DNA of 64,000 bases from Psychrobacillus sp. NEAU-3TGS (GTDB lineage: Bacteria > Bacillota > Bacilli > Bacillales_A > Planococcaceae), in contig NZ_JAPNOZ010000006.1 of the NCBI RefSeq assembly GCF_029955155.1, positions 62,001 through 126,000 on the forward strand, given 5' to 3'. Below are positions 28,698-37,007 of this stretch, in pieces. Position 1 is the stretch's first letter; each line of letters starts with the position of its first letter. Under the pieces are notes generated by a model, which worked only from the letters and a program-made list of their open reading frames with translations, was not told where the DNA came from and ran no database searches. The position numbers and the translations under genes are program-made.

Positions 28698-31600
28698 ATG
28701 TCAACGTTTACTAAATGGGCTTTTGGTAACAGGGCCGCTGTCGCTGTATTAACGATTTTAATATTAGTGATAGGTATAGTCAGTTATTTTAGGCTACCAA
28801 TGGAATTTTTACCGACTGCGGATAATCCGCAAGTAACGATCATTTCTATGGGTCATGGCACTGACTCCAAAACAATGGAGTCTGAAGTGACCATTCCAAT
28901 TGAAAGAGCAGTTACTGGATTGAATGGAAAAACATCTGTTTATTCTACAACGGGGGATGGCTTTTCAAAAGTAGACCTATTTTTTGAAGCAGGGTCTGAT
29001 ATGAAACAAGCGAAACAGGATGTACAGGATGCAATTAGCAGTGTGGCATTGCCTCCCTATATAGCTAAACCTACCATATCACAGCTAAATACGTCCATGA
29101 TTCCAATCGTCAACATTGCCGTTACTTTTGATGAAGGTTTAACTACGGAAAATATGGATTTTGCACGAGAAGAGCTTAAATCTATCTATCAAGAGATTAA
29201 AGGTGTTTCTAATGTAGATGTATATGGCGTTACGGATTCCATTATTTCTATCAAGATTGATGAAGAAAAATTGGCCGAAAATCAAATTCCTCTTCAAGCG
29301 GTCATGGGAGTACTTCAAGGTCAAAATACTGCTGTAGCTGTCGGAGAAAAAACGATAGACGGTAAAACGAGCAATGTTAAAGTAATTGGGGATGTCACAA
29401 GCATTGAAAAGCTAAAGGGGTTAACAGTAGCTCCAAATGTAAAGCTAAGTGATATTGCCTCTATTGAAGAAACAAAGGATACAAACTTTATCAGCCGTTT
29501 TAATGGAAAAGACAGCTTAGATATAAGCATCACGAAAGACAGCCAATCGAATGCTGTAACGATTAGTAAAGAAGTTGAAAAAGCAACAAAGGAAATCAAT
29601 GAAAAATATAATCAGCAGGAATCTGTCATTTACGTATCATCCGCTGATTTAGTCGAAAACTCCGTTCATACGATGATAAAAGAAGTGCTACTTGGTGCAC
29701 TATTTGCAACCATTGTTATTATGCTCTTTTTACGAAATATCCGTTCTACCTTTATCACTATCGTATCGATTCCTTTATCACTATGTTTTACGTTATTCCT
29801 ATTATCAATGTCTGGAGTAACCCTGAATATTTTAACGCTTGGTGGTGTCGCTGTTGCAGTGGGACGTTTAGTAGACGACAGTATCGTTGTTATCGAGAAT
29901 ATTTTCCGCAAAATGCAGTCAGAGAAATTCTCCGTTCAAATGGTTATTGACGCAACAAAACAAGTAGGTGTTGCGATTACTGCTTCCACGCTGACAACAG
30001 TAGCCGTATTCTTACCAATGAGCTTATTAAATGGTGGATTACAAGAATTCCTATTACCATTTGCCTTAACGGTTACCTATTCCTTACTTGCATCGTTACT
30101 CGTAGCGTTAACTGTTGTGCCAGTAATGAGTGCAAGATTATTAAAAAATACAAAGATGCCTGAACATAAACCAGCTATTCGTTTTCCAAAACTAGTTACG
30201 TGGTCTTTAAACCACAAATGGATTGTCTTCACTATTTCCATACTTCTATTTTTCGGATCCATCGGTACTTATTTTGTCATCCCTAAAGGAGCAGTGGACA
30301 ATTCTTCTGCTGACTATGTCATGGCAACACTTAGTTACCCAAATGACACACCAATAACGGAAGTAAAGGAAAAGACATTGGAGCTTGAATCCTCCATTCT
30401 GGCAATAGATGAGGTGCAGCATGTATTTTCTCAAGTCGGTTCTCCAGCAGAAGCAGCTCAATATGGATGGGTAGGATCACCAACTGAAGCGTCCTTCAGT
30501 ATTTTAGTGCACGATAAAAAAGATACAGAACATATCATGAAAGAAATGGAAAAGAAAAAAGAGGACTATCCTGATGCCACTTTAGAATTATCGGCAGCCT
30601 CCTTTATGATGGGTGGTTCAAGCACGAGTATTACAATTGATGTCGTTGGTGAAAATGTAACTGATTTGGAAGAAGTAGCAACAGCTATAAAAGAAAAAGT
30701 ACAAAGTATTGAAGGTGTAGAGGAAGTAACGACCAATCAAGACGAAAAGAAAACAGTGCACTCTCTCGTAGTTGACCCGTCAAAAGGAAATACAGAACAA
30801 GTTGCACAACAGTTAGGTGTCATGTTAAATAAAACACCAATCGGAACAATTAGTGTGAATGATAAACAAAAAACAGTATTCTTGGAACCACTTCTCGATA
30901 CTAAAACAACAGAAGACTTAGAAAAAATCCAAGTTATGACGGATACAGGTCTTGTTCCAGTTTCATCGATTGCTACATTACAAAGTGAGGAAAGATCAAC
31001 GAACCAGTTTCATAAAGACGGAGATACCTATCTTCGAGTTACAGCTTCCGTAGATCCAGCAAAGCTATCAGAAATCTCAAGTGCAGTAAATCTTGAAATT
31101 TTCGGCGATAAAGAGGATAAAGCAGGTTTAGATATCCCAGAAAATGTCGATGTCCTTATCGGTGGTTCAAGCAGCCAACAAGCAGAAGACTTTACAGATT
31201 TATTCCTTATAATGCTTGTATCTATCGGAATTGTATTTTTAATCATGGTCATCACATTTAAATCTATTAAAGCACCAATCGCGATTCTATGCTCATTACC
31301 ACTTGCAGCAATTGGAGCAATCCTTGGAATTCTTATTAGTGGAATATCAGTTGATATTACAGCTCTTCTTGGAGCATTAATGCTAATTGGGATTGTCGTA
31401 ACAAATGCGATTGTACTATTAGATCGTGTGAAGCAAAATGAACAAAAAATGATTATTCGCGATGCACTTGTCGAAGCAACCGCAACAAGAATGAGACCAA
31501 TTTTCATGACCGCAATCGCGACAATCTGTGCAATGCTTCCACTACTCATGAAGCAAGCGGAATCAGGAAGTTTAGTATCACAAAGCCTTGCTATTGTTGT

Positions 31601-31730
31601 TATAGGTGGATTAGCAATGGCAACATTACTAACATTGATTGTAATTCCTTGTATTTATGAATTACTTTATTTTAGAAAATCTAAGAAACAGCGGATGAAT
31701 CAGTCAGCTGAGCGAGAAATAACTTCATAA
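28698..31730 (+). CDS. RND family efflux transporter (SwrC/AcrB-like)
   Basis: This 1010-residue protein has the duplicated RND plan: helix 1 at about 12-32, a large extracytoplasmic loop, helices 2-6 (from EVLLGALFATIVIMLFLRN), a second loop and helices 8-12. Conserved features are GVAVAVGRLVDDSIVVIENI (the TM4 Asp pair) and MTAIATICAMLPL. B. subtilis SwrC (YerP) of this type exports surfactin and antimicrobial lipids. No membrane-fusion partner gene is adjacent, as in B. subtilis. ATG follows AGGAGG. The gene has its own terminator and a palindrome near the start. The cargo is unknown. Confidence 0.92.
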   Translation: MSTFTKWAFGNRAAVAVLTILILVIGIVSYFRLPMEFLPTADNPQVTIISMGHGTDSKTMESEVTIPIERAVTGLNGKTSVYSTTGDGFSKVDLFFEAGSDMKQAKQDVQDAISSVALPPYIAKPTISQLNTSMIPIVNIAVTFDEGLTTENMDFAREELKSIYQEIKGVSNVDVYGVTDSIISIKIDEEKLAENQIPLQAVMGVLQGQNTAVAVGEKTIDGKTSNVKVIGDVTSIEKLKGLTVAPNVKLSDIASIEETKDTNFISRFNGKDSLDISITKDSQSNAVTISKEVEKATKEINEKYNQQESVIYVSSADLVENSVHTMIKEVLLGALFATIVIMLFLRNIRSTFITIVSIPLSLCFTLFLLSMSGVTLNILTLGGVAVAVGRLVDDSIVVIENIFRKMQSEKFSVQMVIDATKQVGVAITASTLTTVAVFLPMSLLNGGLQEFLLPFALTVTYSLLASLLVALTVVPVMSARLLKNTKMPEHKPAIRFPKLVTWSLNHKWIVFTISILLFFGSIGTYFVIPKGAVDNSSADYVMATLSYPNDTPITEVKEKTLELESSILAIDEVQHVFSQVGSPAEAAQYGWVGSPTEASFSILVHDKKDTEHIMKEMEKKKEDYPDATLELSAASFMMGGSSTSITIDVVGENVTDLEEVATAIKEKVQSIEGVEEVTTNQDEKKTVHSLVVDPSKGNTEQVAQQLGVMLNKTPIGTISVNDKQKTVFLEPLLDTKTTEDLEKIQVMTDTGLVPVSSIATLQSEERSTNQFHKDGDTYLRVTASVDPAKLSEISSAVNLEIFGDKEDKAGLDIPENVDVLIGGSSSQQAEDFTDLFLIMLVSIGIVFLIMVITFKSIKAPIAILCSLPLAAIGAILGILISGISVDITALLGALMLIGIVVTNAIVLLDRVKQNEQKMIIRDALVEATATRMRPIFMTAIATICAMLPLLMKQAESGSLVSQSLAIVVIGGLAMATLLTLIVIPCIYELLYFRKSKKQRMNQSAEREITS

Positions 31731-31742
31731 TATGTGCCTCTT

Positions 31743-31785
31743 AAAACCAGACCCTAGTTCAAAGCTATAGTCTGGTTTTATTTAT
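31743..31785 (+). terminator. Rho-independent terminator of the RND gene
   Basis: The perfect stem AAAACCAGAC / GTCTGGTTTT is followed by a T-rich tract, about 12 bases after the stop codon. Confidence 0.9.
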
Positions 31786-31886
31786 TTCTTTTTAGGGTAA
31801 TTGAGTTCTAATTGGCAATTCATTGTTATACGTTTCGTATTTTCCTTCCTTTTTGCTTCATACTAAAAATAATAGGAGTGAAGAAC

Positions 31887-32116
31887 ATGAAAAAAGATAA
31901 GTTTTCCCAAGTGGAAGCAGCCGAAGTAAACATTGAGTTGAACGAAAAAATGAATGAAGAAAAAAAACTTACCTACAAAAAGATGTTACCTCAGCTACGG
32001 AAGCGAATATCGCTATCCAAGAAGAGTTCTATGCTGAAAATAATGATGAAGAAATTTCACCAAGCTTCATCTACAATAATATCCCAGCAATTAAATTCAA
32101 TGGTAACGATAAATAA
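31887..32116 (+). pseudogene. Small hypothetical protein of the coat-gene cluster, frameshifted
   Basis: ATG at 31887 has AGGAG eight bases upstream and opens a frame MKKDKFSQVEAAEVNIELNE. After a run of eight A (31960-31967) that frame becomes abnormally basic. Adding one A gives TYLQKDVTSATEANIAIQEEF and a stop at 32116, for a 76-residue acidic protein. The consistent composition of the restored frame argues that it is the real gene. No family is recognised. It lies upstream of two small coat-related genes, so a role in the spore surface is likely but unproven. Confidence 0.65.
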
Positions 32117-32203
32117 TCCTATTGGTGCCGCTATCAATAAATTGTCCATATGTATGAAAGAGTATGAGAAAAGACTTTCTTATAGTTTTGGAGGTGATAT
32201 GAG

Positions 32204-32407
32204 ATGACTGTTCTAACGATGAAAGAATTAGCATTTATGGAGGATGAAATTCGTGCAGAGGTGATCACCGCAAAAACGATGAACTGGTGTGCAACGCAAT
32301 GTAAAGACCCAGAGCTAAGAAAAACACTTGAGCAGATGGCAGAAAAACACCAGCTAAAAATTATCGAGCTCTCCCAATATTTCAACCAAACAAATAACAT
32401 TCAATAA
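32204..32407 (+). CDS. Small helical protein, coat-cluster member
   Basis: This 67-residue protein is all-helical by composition, with the segment EDEIRAEVITAKTMNWCATQCKDPELRK and a conserved Cys pair (WCATQC). It resembles the N-terminal helical hairpin of Coat_F-type proteins (ECAC...LR-type pattern) without the full domain. GGAGG lies nine bases before ATG. The next gene is a CotF-like coat protein on the same strand 20 bases away, so co-expression in the mother cell during sporulation is expected. The function is unknown. Confidence 0.75.
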   Translation: MTVLTMKELAFMEDEIRAEVITAKTMNWCATQCKDPELRKTLEQMAEKHQLKIIELSQYFNQTNNIQ

Positions 32408-32426
32408 CAACAAAAGGTGGATTCAT

Positions 32427-32714
32427 ATGCCAAATAATATCGCAGAACGCGGACTAACAGACCGGGAAATACTCCAGCTTTGTTTAGAATTAGAAAAAGG
32501 ACGCTGTCGAAGCATCAGCAATACTATATTAGAGACAACACATCAACAACTACGAGAAATATATAAGCAATGCTTTGAAAATGCAAATTCAAACCATTAT
32601 CAGCTTTTTGAAATAATGAGCAATAAAGGCTGGTATAAGACCGAGCTTGCGTCTCAGGAACAGATTGACAAAGTACAGGAACTCATGCAAAATAACCTGC
32701 ATCCAGATAATTGA
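32427..32714 (+). CDS. CotF-like spore coat protein
   Basis: This 95-residue protein has the Coat_F pattern: LTDREILQLCLELEKGRCRSISNTI, LREIYKQCFENANSNHYQLFEIMSNKGWY and an ending in EQIDKVQELM. Coat_F proteins are four-helix, ferritin-like components of the spore coat of Bacilli. It is the last gene of a three-gene cluster and is followed by a terminator. Its presence is the best evidence in the window for a spore former. No clear sigma-E or sigma-K promoter could be fixed upstream. Confidence 0.85.
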   Translation: MPNNIAERGLTDREILQLCLELEKGRCRSISNTILETTHQQLREIYKQCFENANSNHYQLFEIMSNKGWYKTELASQEQIDKVQELMQNNLHPDN

Positions 32715-33104
32715 TAGAAGAAAGTACTGCAAAGAATAATTTAGAAAAAGCATTATCCCTAGGGAGATAGTGCTTTTTTATGGCTATATTAATTCCTACT
32801 CTTTAATACCCGTCATCAACACAAAACTTTTGGAGTTGTTGAATAAACATTTTCTAGATTACATTAAAGGAATACTAATAAGATACATACAGATTATTTG
32901 AAACTAGTAAGTTAGGGTGTAATAATGCTTTTCACGACACATTATCCCTAAGTCGACATCAAACGGTCAAATCTCCCAATAATTGCATTGAAGGTTCTCC
33001 AACGTCATTAGGTTAACTATACTTTTCGAAAGAAATTCTTTTCCTAGCCCTTCTCTTCAAGTGTTATAGACAAACTAAAGTATTTAATGTAATCCTGATT
33101 TATA
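32715..33104. other. Intergenic region with a terminator
   Basis: After the terminator at 32745-32779 this AT-rich stretch carries no ORF with a credible start and no recognisable RNA or repeat. It separates the convergent coat cluster and the rpmG-rpsN operon. Confidence 0.5.
32745..32779 (+). terminator. Rho-independent terminator of the coat cluster
   Basis: AAAAAGCATTATCCCT pairs with AGGGAGATAGTGCTTTTT (two mismatches) and is followed by T residues, 31 bases after the CotF-like gene. Confidence 0.85.
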
Positions 33105-33374
33105 TTACCAACTCGATTTTTTTACACCGGGTAATTGTCCTTTATGTGCCAATTCTCGAAATGCAATTCTAGATATATTGAATTTACGCAAATAACCTCT
33201 TGGTCTTCCAGTCACTTCACAACGATTTTTTAATCGTGTAGGTGACGAATTTTTCGGAAGCTTGCTGAGCCCAATATAATCTCCCATTTCTTTTAATTCC
33301 TTCAGAAGTTCTGCATAGCGAATAACCAGTTCTCGCTGTTTTTTGTCCTTGACCACTTTCGATTTTTTTGCCAT
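33105..33374 (-). CDS. rpsN: 30S ribosomal protein S14, zinc-independent paralogue
   Basis: This 89-residue S14 ([20 protein letters not shown]) has the conserved [27 protein letters not shown] segment but none of the two CxxC zinc pairs of the short, zinc-binding form. In B. subtilis the equivalent (yhzA, rpsN2) is repressed by Zur and replaces the zinc protein under zinc limitation, releasing zinc for other uses. It follows rpmG by 19 bases, and a Zur box lies upstream of that gene. ATG follows GGGAGG. Confidence 0.95.
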   Translation of the reverse strand: MAKKSKVVKDKKQRELVIRYAELLKELKEMGDYIGLSKLPKNSSPTRLKNRCEVTGRPRGYLRKFNISRIAFRELAHKGQLPGVKKSSW

Positions 33375-33393
33375 TGTAATACCTCCCTCTTTA

Positions 33394-33543
33394 TTATTTT
33401 GTTTCTCTATGAAGCGTTACTTTGCGTACACGCGGGCAATATTTTTTTAGTTCAATACGTTCCGGATTGGTCCGCTTGTTCTTCGCTGTAATATAATTTC
33501 GATCGCCCGTCTCTGTACAAGCCAATGTAATATTTACTCTCAT
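33394..33543 (-). CDS. rpmG: 50S ribosomal protein L33, zinc-free type
   Basis: This short gene encodes 49 residues ([20 protein letters not shown] ... [17 protein letters not shown]). It has L33 sequence features but only single Cys residues where the zinc-binding form has CxxC pairs, so it is the zinc-independent form. ATG lies after AGGAGG. It is followed by the zinc-free S14 gene and preceded by a Zur box, matching the known Zur-controlled rpmGC-rpsN2 arrangement. It lets ribosomes assemble when zinc is scarce. Confidence 0.93.
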   Translation of the reverse strand: MRVNITLACTETGDRNYITAKNKRTNPERIELKKYCPRVRKVTLHRETK

Positions 33544-33637
33544 AATTGCTGTTCCTCCTAGTAATAACTTCCTTATAATTTAAAAACTAAACTATAAGCT
33601 ATAAGCCATCAACTGAATATAAAAATATCATCGACAC

Positions 33638-33658
33638 AAATAGTAATGATTACGGTTT
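33638..33658 (-). promoter_or_regulatory. Zur operator upstream of rpmG-rpsN
   Basis: On the minus strand the site reads AAACCGTAATCATTACTATT(T), close to the Bacillus Zur box AAATCGTAATNATTACGATTT. It lies about 95 bases upstream of rpmG and overlaps a probable -35 (TTACTA), with TATATT 18 bases downstream. Zinc-loaded Zur should repress the operon. Confidence 0.85.
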
Positions 33659-33805
33659 GTTGATATAATGAATTAAATCATAACATTGGTAAAAAGTAAA
33701 GAAAATTTTATTCGCTTGTACATATTACATTTCACTTAGCCCACTCCCATCTTTCGCCCCTACATAATGTATGCATGAGTATAAATACTGGTAGGAGGCA
33801 CAAAA

Positions 33806-34282
33806 ATGAATTATGGCGATGGTAATCTTCCCCAAAAGAAAAATGATCATTTCATGGTAGCATCGGAATTTGGTTTTAAACCATTATGGAATATGATGCA
33901 ACAAATGGATTCGCTTTTCAGTCAATTTTTTAACCATCTAGACAATCATCTTCCATTTCATTCATTTCAAATTGACACATTTGAAACCGAAACGGACGTG
34001 ATTGTCGAAGTAAAATTACCTGGCTGCAAACGCAATCAGATTAAATTAGAAATTGTAGAAAATCATCTAAGAATAGGTGTAGAGGACTCTATTCAGGAAG
34101 AAATTAAATATCCCACGCACACAGGCAGAAAACAATTTTATTCAAGAAGAGAGCAAATGATTACTCTTCCTTATACAATCCCTGAAAAAGATACTCTAGT
34201 TACTTTTCAAAATGAAATGTTAAGAATCTCTTTTCCAAAGAATGCTTTGCAGCGAAGATTCCTTACACTTGATGACCAATAA
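33806..34282 (+). CDS. Hsp20/alpha-crystallin family small heat-shock protein
   Basis: This 158-residue protein has an N-terminal arm with Phe/Met-rich segments (MMQQMDSLFSQFFNH) and an alpha-crystallin domain from about residue 52 (IDTFETETDVIVEVKLPGC) to about 145, with YSRREQMITLPYTI and LRISFPK. The C-terminal I-x-I tail is weak. Such proteins bind unfolded proteins. Some Bacillus members (CotM, CotP) are spore coat components, which is an alternative given the coat cluster nearby. ATG follows AGGAGG. No CIRCE or CtsR box was recognised. Confidence 0.88.
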   Translation: MNYGDGNLPQKKNDHFMVASEFGFKPLWNMMQQMDSLFSQFFNHLDNHLPFHSFQIDTFETETDVIVEVKLPGCKRNQIKLEIVENHLRIGVEDSIQEEIKYPTHTGRKQFYSRREQMITLPYTIPEKDTLVTFQNEMLRISFPKNALQRRFLTLDDQ

Positions 34283-34393
34283 TTCTTAATAACTTTGGTT
34301 CAACCCTCAAAAAATAGAAACAATAGAGCAAGTACCTATATCCGCCCCCTATGGCAAATGGAAATGAGCAATAATATTGGAATATCGCCCATA

Positions 34394-34881
34394 ATAGAGA
34401 AACTGCGACGTAAGAGATACGGCAAAGGCAATTGATTTCCGCTCCAGGCGGACGCTTACCGCGGGGCGGGCGGTGAGCAGCCTTGCGCTACAATCAATGG
34501 GAATTTCTTGCTCATTTAGTATCCGCATTGAGCAGGATAAAGCTCGAATTACTCAACCATTTATTGGGATAGCATTGCTTAATAATTATCGCTTTTAGAA
34601 GTAAACTTGTTCTTTTACGATTTGATTGCTTTCCTGCTAATTTAGTTACTTTCAGCGACTAGTTTGTTGCTCTTAATGGAAAGAGTTAAAGTTGAGTTGT
34701 TAGCTATTAAAATGGATTGGAGCGAAAGGGCGTGGACTCCAGCCGGAATAGCTTGAGCTGAAGACCCTGGACTGAGCATAGCGAGGGAAGCGGCTGAAGC
34801 CAAGCCGGCGGAAAGCGTACGCCCTGTAGCGGAAATCCTAGCGGACACTTCAATCAACCCACTACCGCACAGTTTCTCTAT
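34394..34881. repeat. Element B: 488-bp GC-rich inverted-repeat (MITE-like) unit
   Basis: This second copy of the element-A family is in the opposite orientation. Its ends both start ATAGAGAAACTG (34394 and, inverted, 34881), one base different from element A (ATAGGGAAACTG) at both ends. The left arm (34394 to about 34510) matches A's right arm (GGCAATTGATTTCC, TCCAGGCGGACGCTTACCGC) but lacks its middle, so it is shortened. The right arm (about 34700-34881) matches A's left arm (GATTTCCGCTACAGGG, CTTTCCGC, CGCTCCAATCCA). The AT-rich core does not match A's core. It lies in a gap between Hsp20 and the zinc-ribbon gene. Confidence 0.8.
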
Positions 34882-34927
34882 ACTGATCTACAAGCCATAG
34901 AGCTTATTATTTCCTAAGCTAGGAACA

Positions 34928-34970
34928 AAAAGAAACCAATCATAGATTAAATACTATGATTGGTTTCTTC
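34928..34970 (-). terminator. Rho-independent terminator of the zinc-ribbon gene
   Basis: A 15-bp perfect stem (AGAAACCAATCATAG / CTATGATTGGTTTCT) with an 8-nt loop is followed by T residues on the minus strand. Confidence 0.92.
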
Positions 34971-35008
34971 TTGTTTCTATTAATCATCGAGGTAATATTT
35001 TGAAAACT

Positions 35009-35223
35009 TTAACGAGAAGGTCTCGCTTCTTGACAGTTAGAACATTTTTTTGATTACTACCTTTAAATTTTGTAAATGTTTTTTCGAATTCATTTCCACA
35101 TGAACATTTAAACTGTAGTTTTTGCGAAAAACCTAGATATTCTTTTGAAAGTAATTCACTATCTGAGTTCTTCGCAACATAATCTCGTATTTGTTCAAAC
35201 GTCCATTTTTTATTCATATTCAC
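35009..35223 (-). pseudogene. Small zinc-ribbon protein, frameshifted
   Basis: The frame from 35223 begins MNMNKKWTFEQIRDYVAKNSDSELLS and contains the half-motif FKCSCGNEFEKTF. In the open frame it then runs to 34984 without a second Cys pair. Adding one A to a run of seven (35045-35051) gives QKKCSNCQEARPSR and a stop at 35009, completing a CxC...CxxC ribbon in a 71-residue protein. It resembles the repeat found near homing endonucleases and phage proteins (WTFEEVK-like start). The restored Cys pair is strong evidence that the base is missing. The function is unknown. Confidence 0.7.
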
Positions 35224-35375
35224 ACCTCCACTAGTTTCTCCATTAAATTAGAACAATAATCTACCTTAATTCCTATTGTACCATCACTTAAACAATCCTG
35301 TTTAAGACTGAAAAATTCCTCTATTATTAAATATTCCGGTTAGACATACCTTTCTCAAACTCCCCGAAAAATACT

Positions 35376-35413
35376 AAAATCATCTCTAGCTAAAAAGCCG
35401 AGATGATTTTTTA
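35376..35413. terminator. Rho-independent terminator of the citrate transporter gene
   Basis: The stem AAAATCATCTC / GAGATGATTTT around a 13-nt loop lies just before the stop of the minus-strand transporter gene. T runs exist on both strands. Confidence 0.85.
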
Positions 35414-35415
35414 TA

Positions 35416-36723
35416 TTAGAAAGTTATAACTCCTAACAAAATTGCTGCTGTAATCATGACAAAACATGAACCTAATGCCCACTTAATGATAAACTTTTGG
35501 TGATCTCCAAATTCTACACCAGCCATCCCCACAAGTAGGTAAGCAGAAGCCATTAATGGGCTCATCGCATGAACTGGTTGACCTAATATAGAAGCACGCG
35601 CAATCTCTACTGGATCTACCCCATAAGCTGCAGCAGTTTCAGCCAAGATTGGCAACACGCCGAAATAGTAAGGATCATTTGCCATAAAGTAAGTAAATGG
35701 AATACTTGTTACAGCAGTAATAACAGCAAAACTCGAACCAAAAGATTCTGGAATAACGGCAACTAAGCTATTGGCCATTGCATCAACCATTTCCGTTCCA
35801 GATAAAATTCCAGTGAAAATACCCGAAGCAAAAACTAATCCAACAACTGCAAGTACATTTCCTGCATGATGAGAAATTCTGGCTTTCTGATCTTCTAGAT
35901 TTGGATAGTTAATCATAAGCGCTATAACAAAAGCAATCATGAACAAAGTAGATAATGGTAATACAGAAGTAACCAAACAAACAATCAGTGCAACTGTTAA
36001 TGCAAGGTTAACCCATAACATTTTTGGTCGTTTATAGTCCTCTACTGTGGAAGTTGCCGCTAACTCACTTACAGCAAGCATCTCTTCCTTTGAATATTGG
36101 ATCTTGGCAACTCCCAATCTTTTACGCTCTTTTTTCCCAAGAATGAACGCTGTAAATAAAATCCACAGAATTCCTGCAGCCATAACAGGGATAAGAGGTG
36201 TGAACACATCTGCTACATCAAGCTGCAATGCTGCTACCGCTCTAGCTGTCGGTCCACCCCAAGGTGTCATGTTCATAACGCCAAATGAGAGCATCGCAAC
36301 ACAGGTTAAGATAAGTGGGTTCATTCCAATGCGCTTATATAACGGCAGCATTGCTGATACTGTAATCATATATGTTGTTGTTCCATCACCATCAAGTGCA
36401 ACAATCATCGCAAGAATAGCTGTACCTATAACAATTTTTAATGGATCACCTTTAACAATCGTTAAAATTTTTGCCACAAGCGGATCAAATAAGCCCGCAT
36501 CAATCATTATACCAAAGTACAGTATAGCAAACATTAACATGACACCAGTCGGTGCTACTTGCTTTATACCTTCTAGCATCATTTCACCGATGCCCTGTCC
36601 AAATCCTCCTAGTAATGCAAACAAAATTGGTATCGCAACTAACGCAACCATAGCGGACATACGTTTTGATATTATTAAATACATAAATACGGCGATCATT
36701 GAAAAACCTAAAAGTGCTAACAT
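35416..36723 (-). CDS. CitMHS family citrate transporter
   Basis: This 435-residue protein has about twelve helices and the CitM pattern MLALLGFSMIAVFMYLIISKRMSAMVALV at its N-terminus. CitMHS members import citrate as a metal complex with protons; the metal (magnesium or calcium/zinc type) is not decided here. The frame opens at 36789, but ATG at 36723 has GAGGGGG upstream and matches B. subtilis CitM. The nearby two-component system and YflP-like lipoprotein mirror the B. subtilis citS-citT-yflP-citM group. A cre box lies about 110 bases upstream, so carbon-catabolite repression is likely. Confidence 0.93.
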   Translation of the reverse strand: MLALLGFSMIAVFMYLIISKRMSAMVALVAIPILFALLGGFGQGIGEMMLEGIKQVAPTGVMLMFAILYFGIMIDAGLFDPLVAKILTIVKGDPLKIVIGTAILAMIVALDGDGTTTYMITVSAMLPLYKRIGMNPLILTCVAMLSFGVMNMTPWGGPTARAVAALQLDVADVFTPLIPVMAAGILWILFTAFILGKKERKRLGVAKIQYSKEEMLAVSELAATSTVEDYKRPKMLWVNLALTVALIVCLVTSVLPLSTLFMIAFVIALMINYPNLEDQKARISHHAGNVLAVVGLVFASGIFTGILSGTEMVDAMANSLVAVIPESFGSSFAVITAVTSIPFTYFMANDPYYFGVLPILAETAAAYGVDPVEIARASILGQPVHAMSPLMASAYLLVGMAGVEFGDHQKFIIKWALGSCFVMITAAILLGVITF

Positions 36724-36830
36724 ACTTTTCCCCCTCACTACTTCTTTTCCCCAAATGTCATTTATCAAATATGGAAAATAATTAAACAATTTAGATATTA
36801 TTTAATTAATATAAAGGAGGAAAACATCTA

Positions 36831-36844
36831 TGTAAACGTTTACA
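36831..36844. promoter_or_regulatory. CcpA cre box upstream of the citrate transporter
   Basis: The perfect palindrome TGTAAACGTTTACA fits the cre consensus (TGWAANCGNTNWCA). It is 107 bases upstream of the transporter start, in agreement with known CcpA control of citM. It also lies in front of a plus-strand stretch that ends in a terminator. Confidence 0.8.
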
Positions 36845-36921
36845 AAATATAGTTATTTAAATACTTTACAGCCATTTAGTACATTAAAATTATTATTTGA
36901 AAATTAGGAATAGATTTAGAC

Positions 36922-36949
36922 AAACGCTTGGTAAATCCAAGCGTTTTTT
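36922..36949 (+). terminator. Plus-strand rho-independent terminator without a gene
   Basis: AAACGCTTGG / CCAAGCGTTT with a 5-nt loop is followed by a T run on the plus strand only. No plus-strand gene precedes it; the neighbours are all minus-strand. It may end a short RNA. Confidence 0.75.
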
Positions 36950-37007
36950 GAGCTATATATGGGAGTGCAGGTTACAAATCAGGTCGTAAGTCTTTAAATA
37001 GAATAAG

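Noticed and set aside
31028-31549. Minus-strand 173-codon frame inside the RND pump gene
   Set aside because: It is antisense to a clear RND gene, rich in Ser/Ile as expected for a shadow, with no ribosome binding site.
31786-31886. Sporulation promoter before the coat-gene cluster
   Set aside because: A CATA-like -10 is visible, but spacing and the remaining consensus do not fit sigma-E or sigma-K well enough.
34642-34857. Minus-strand 71-codon frame in element B
   Set aside because: It lies in the repeat arm. The related arm in element A does not keep the same frame.
36047-36781. Plus-strand 244-codon frame over the citrate transporter gene
   Set aside because: It is an antisense shadow of a membrane-protein gene with skewed composition and no start site.
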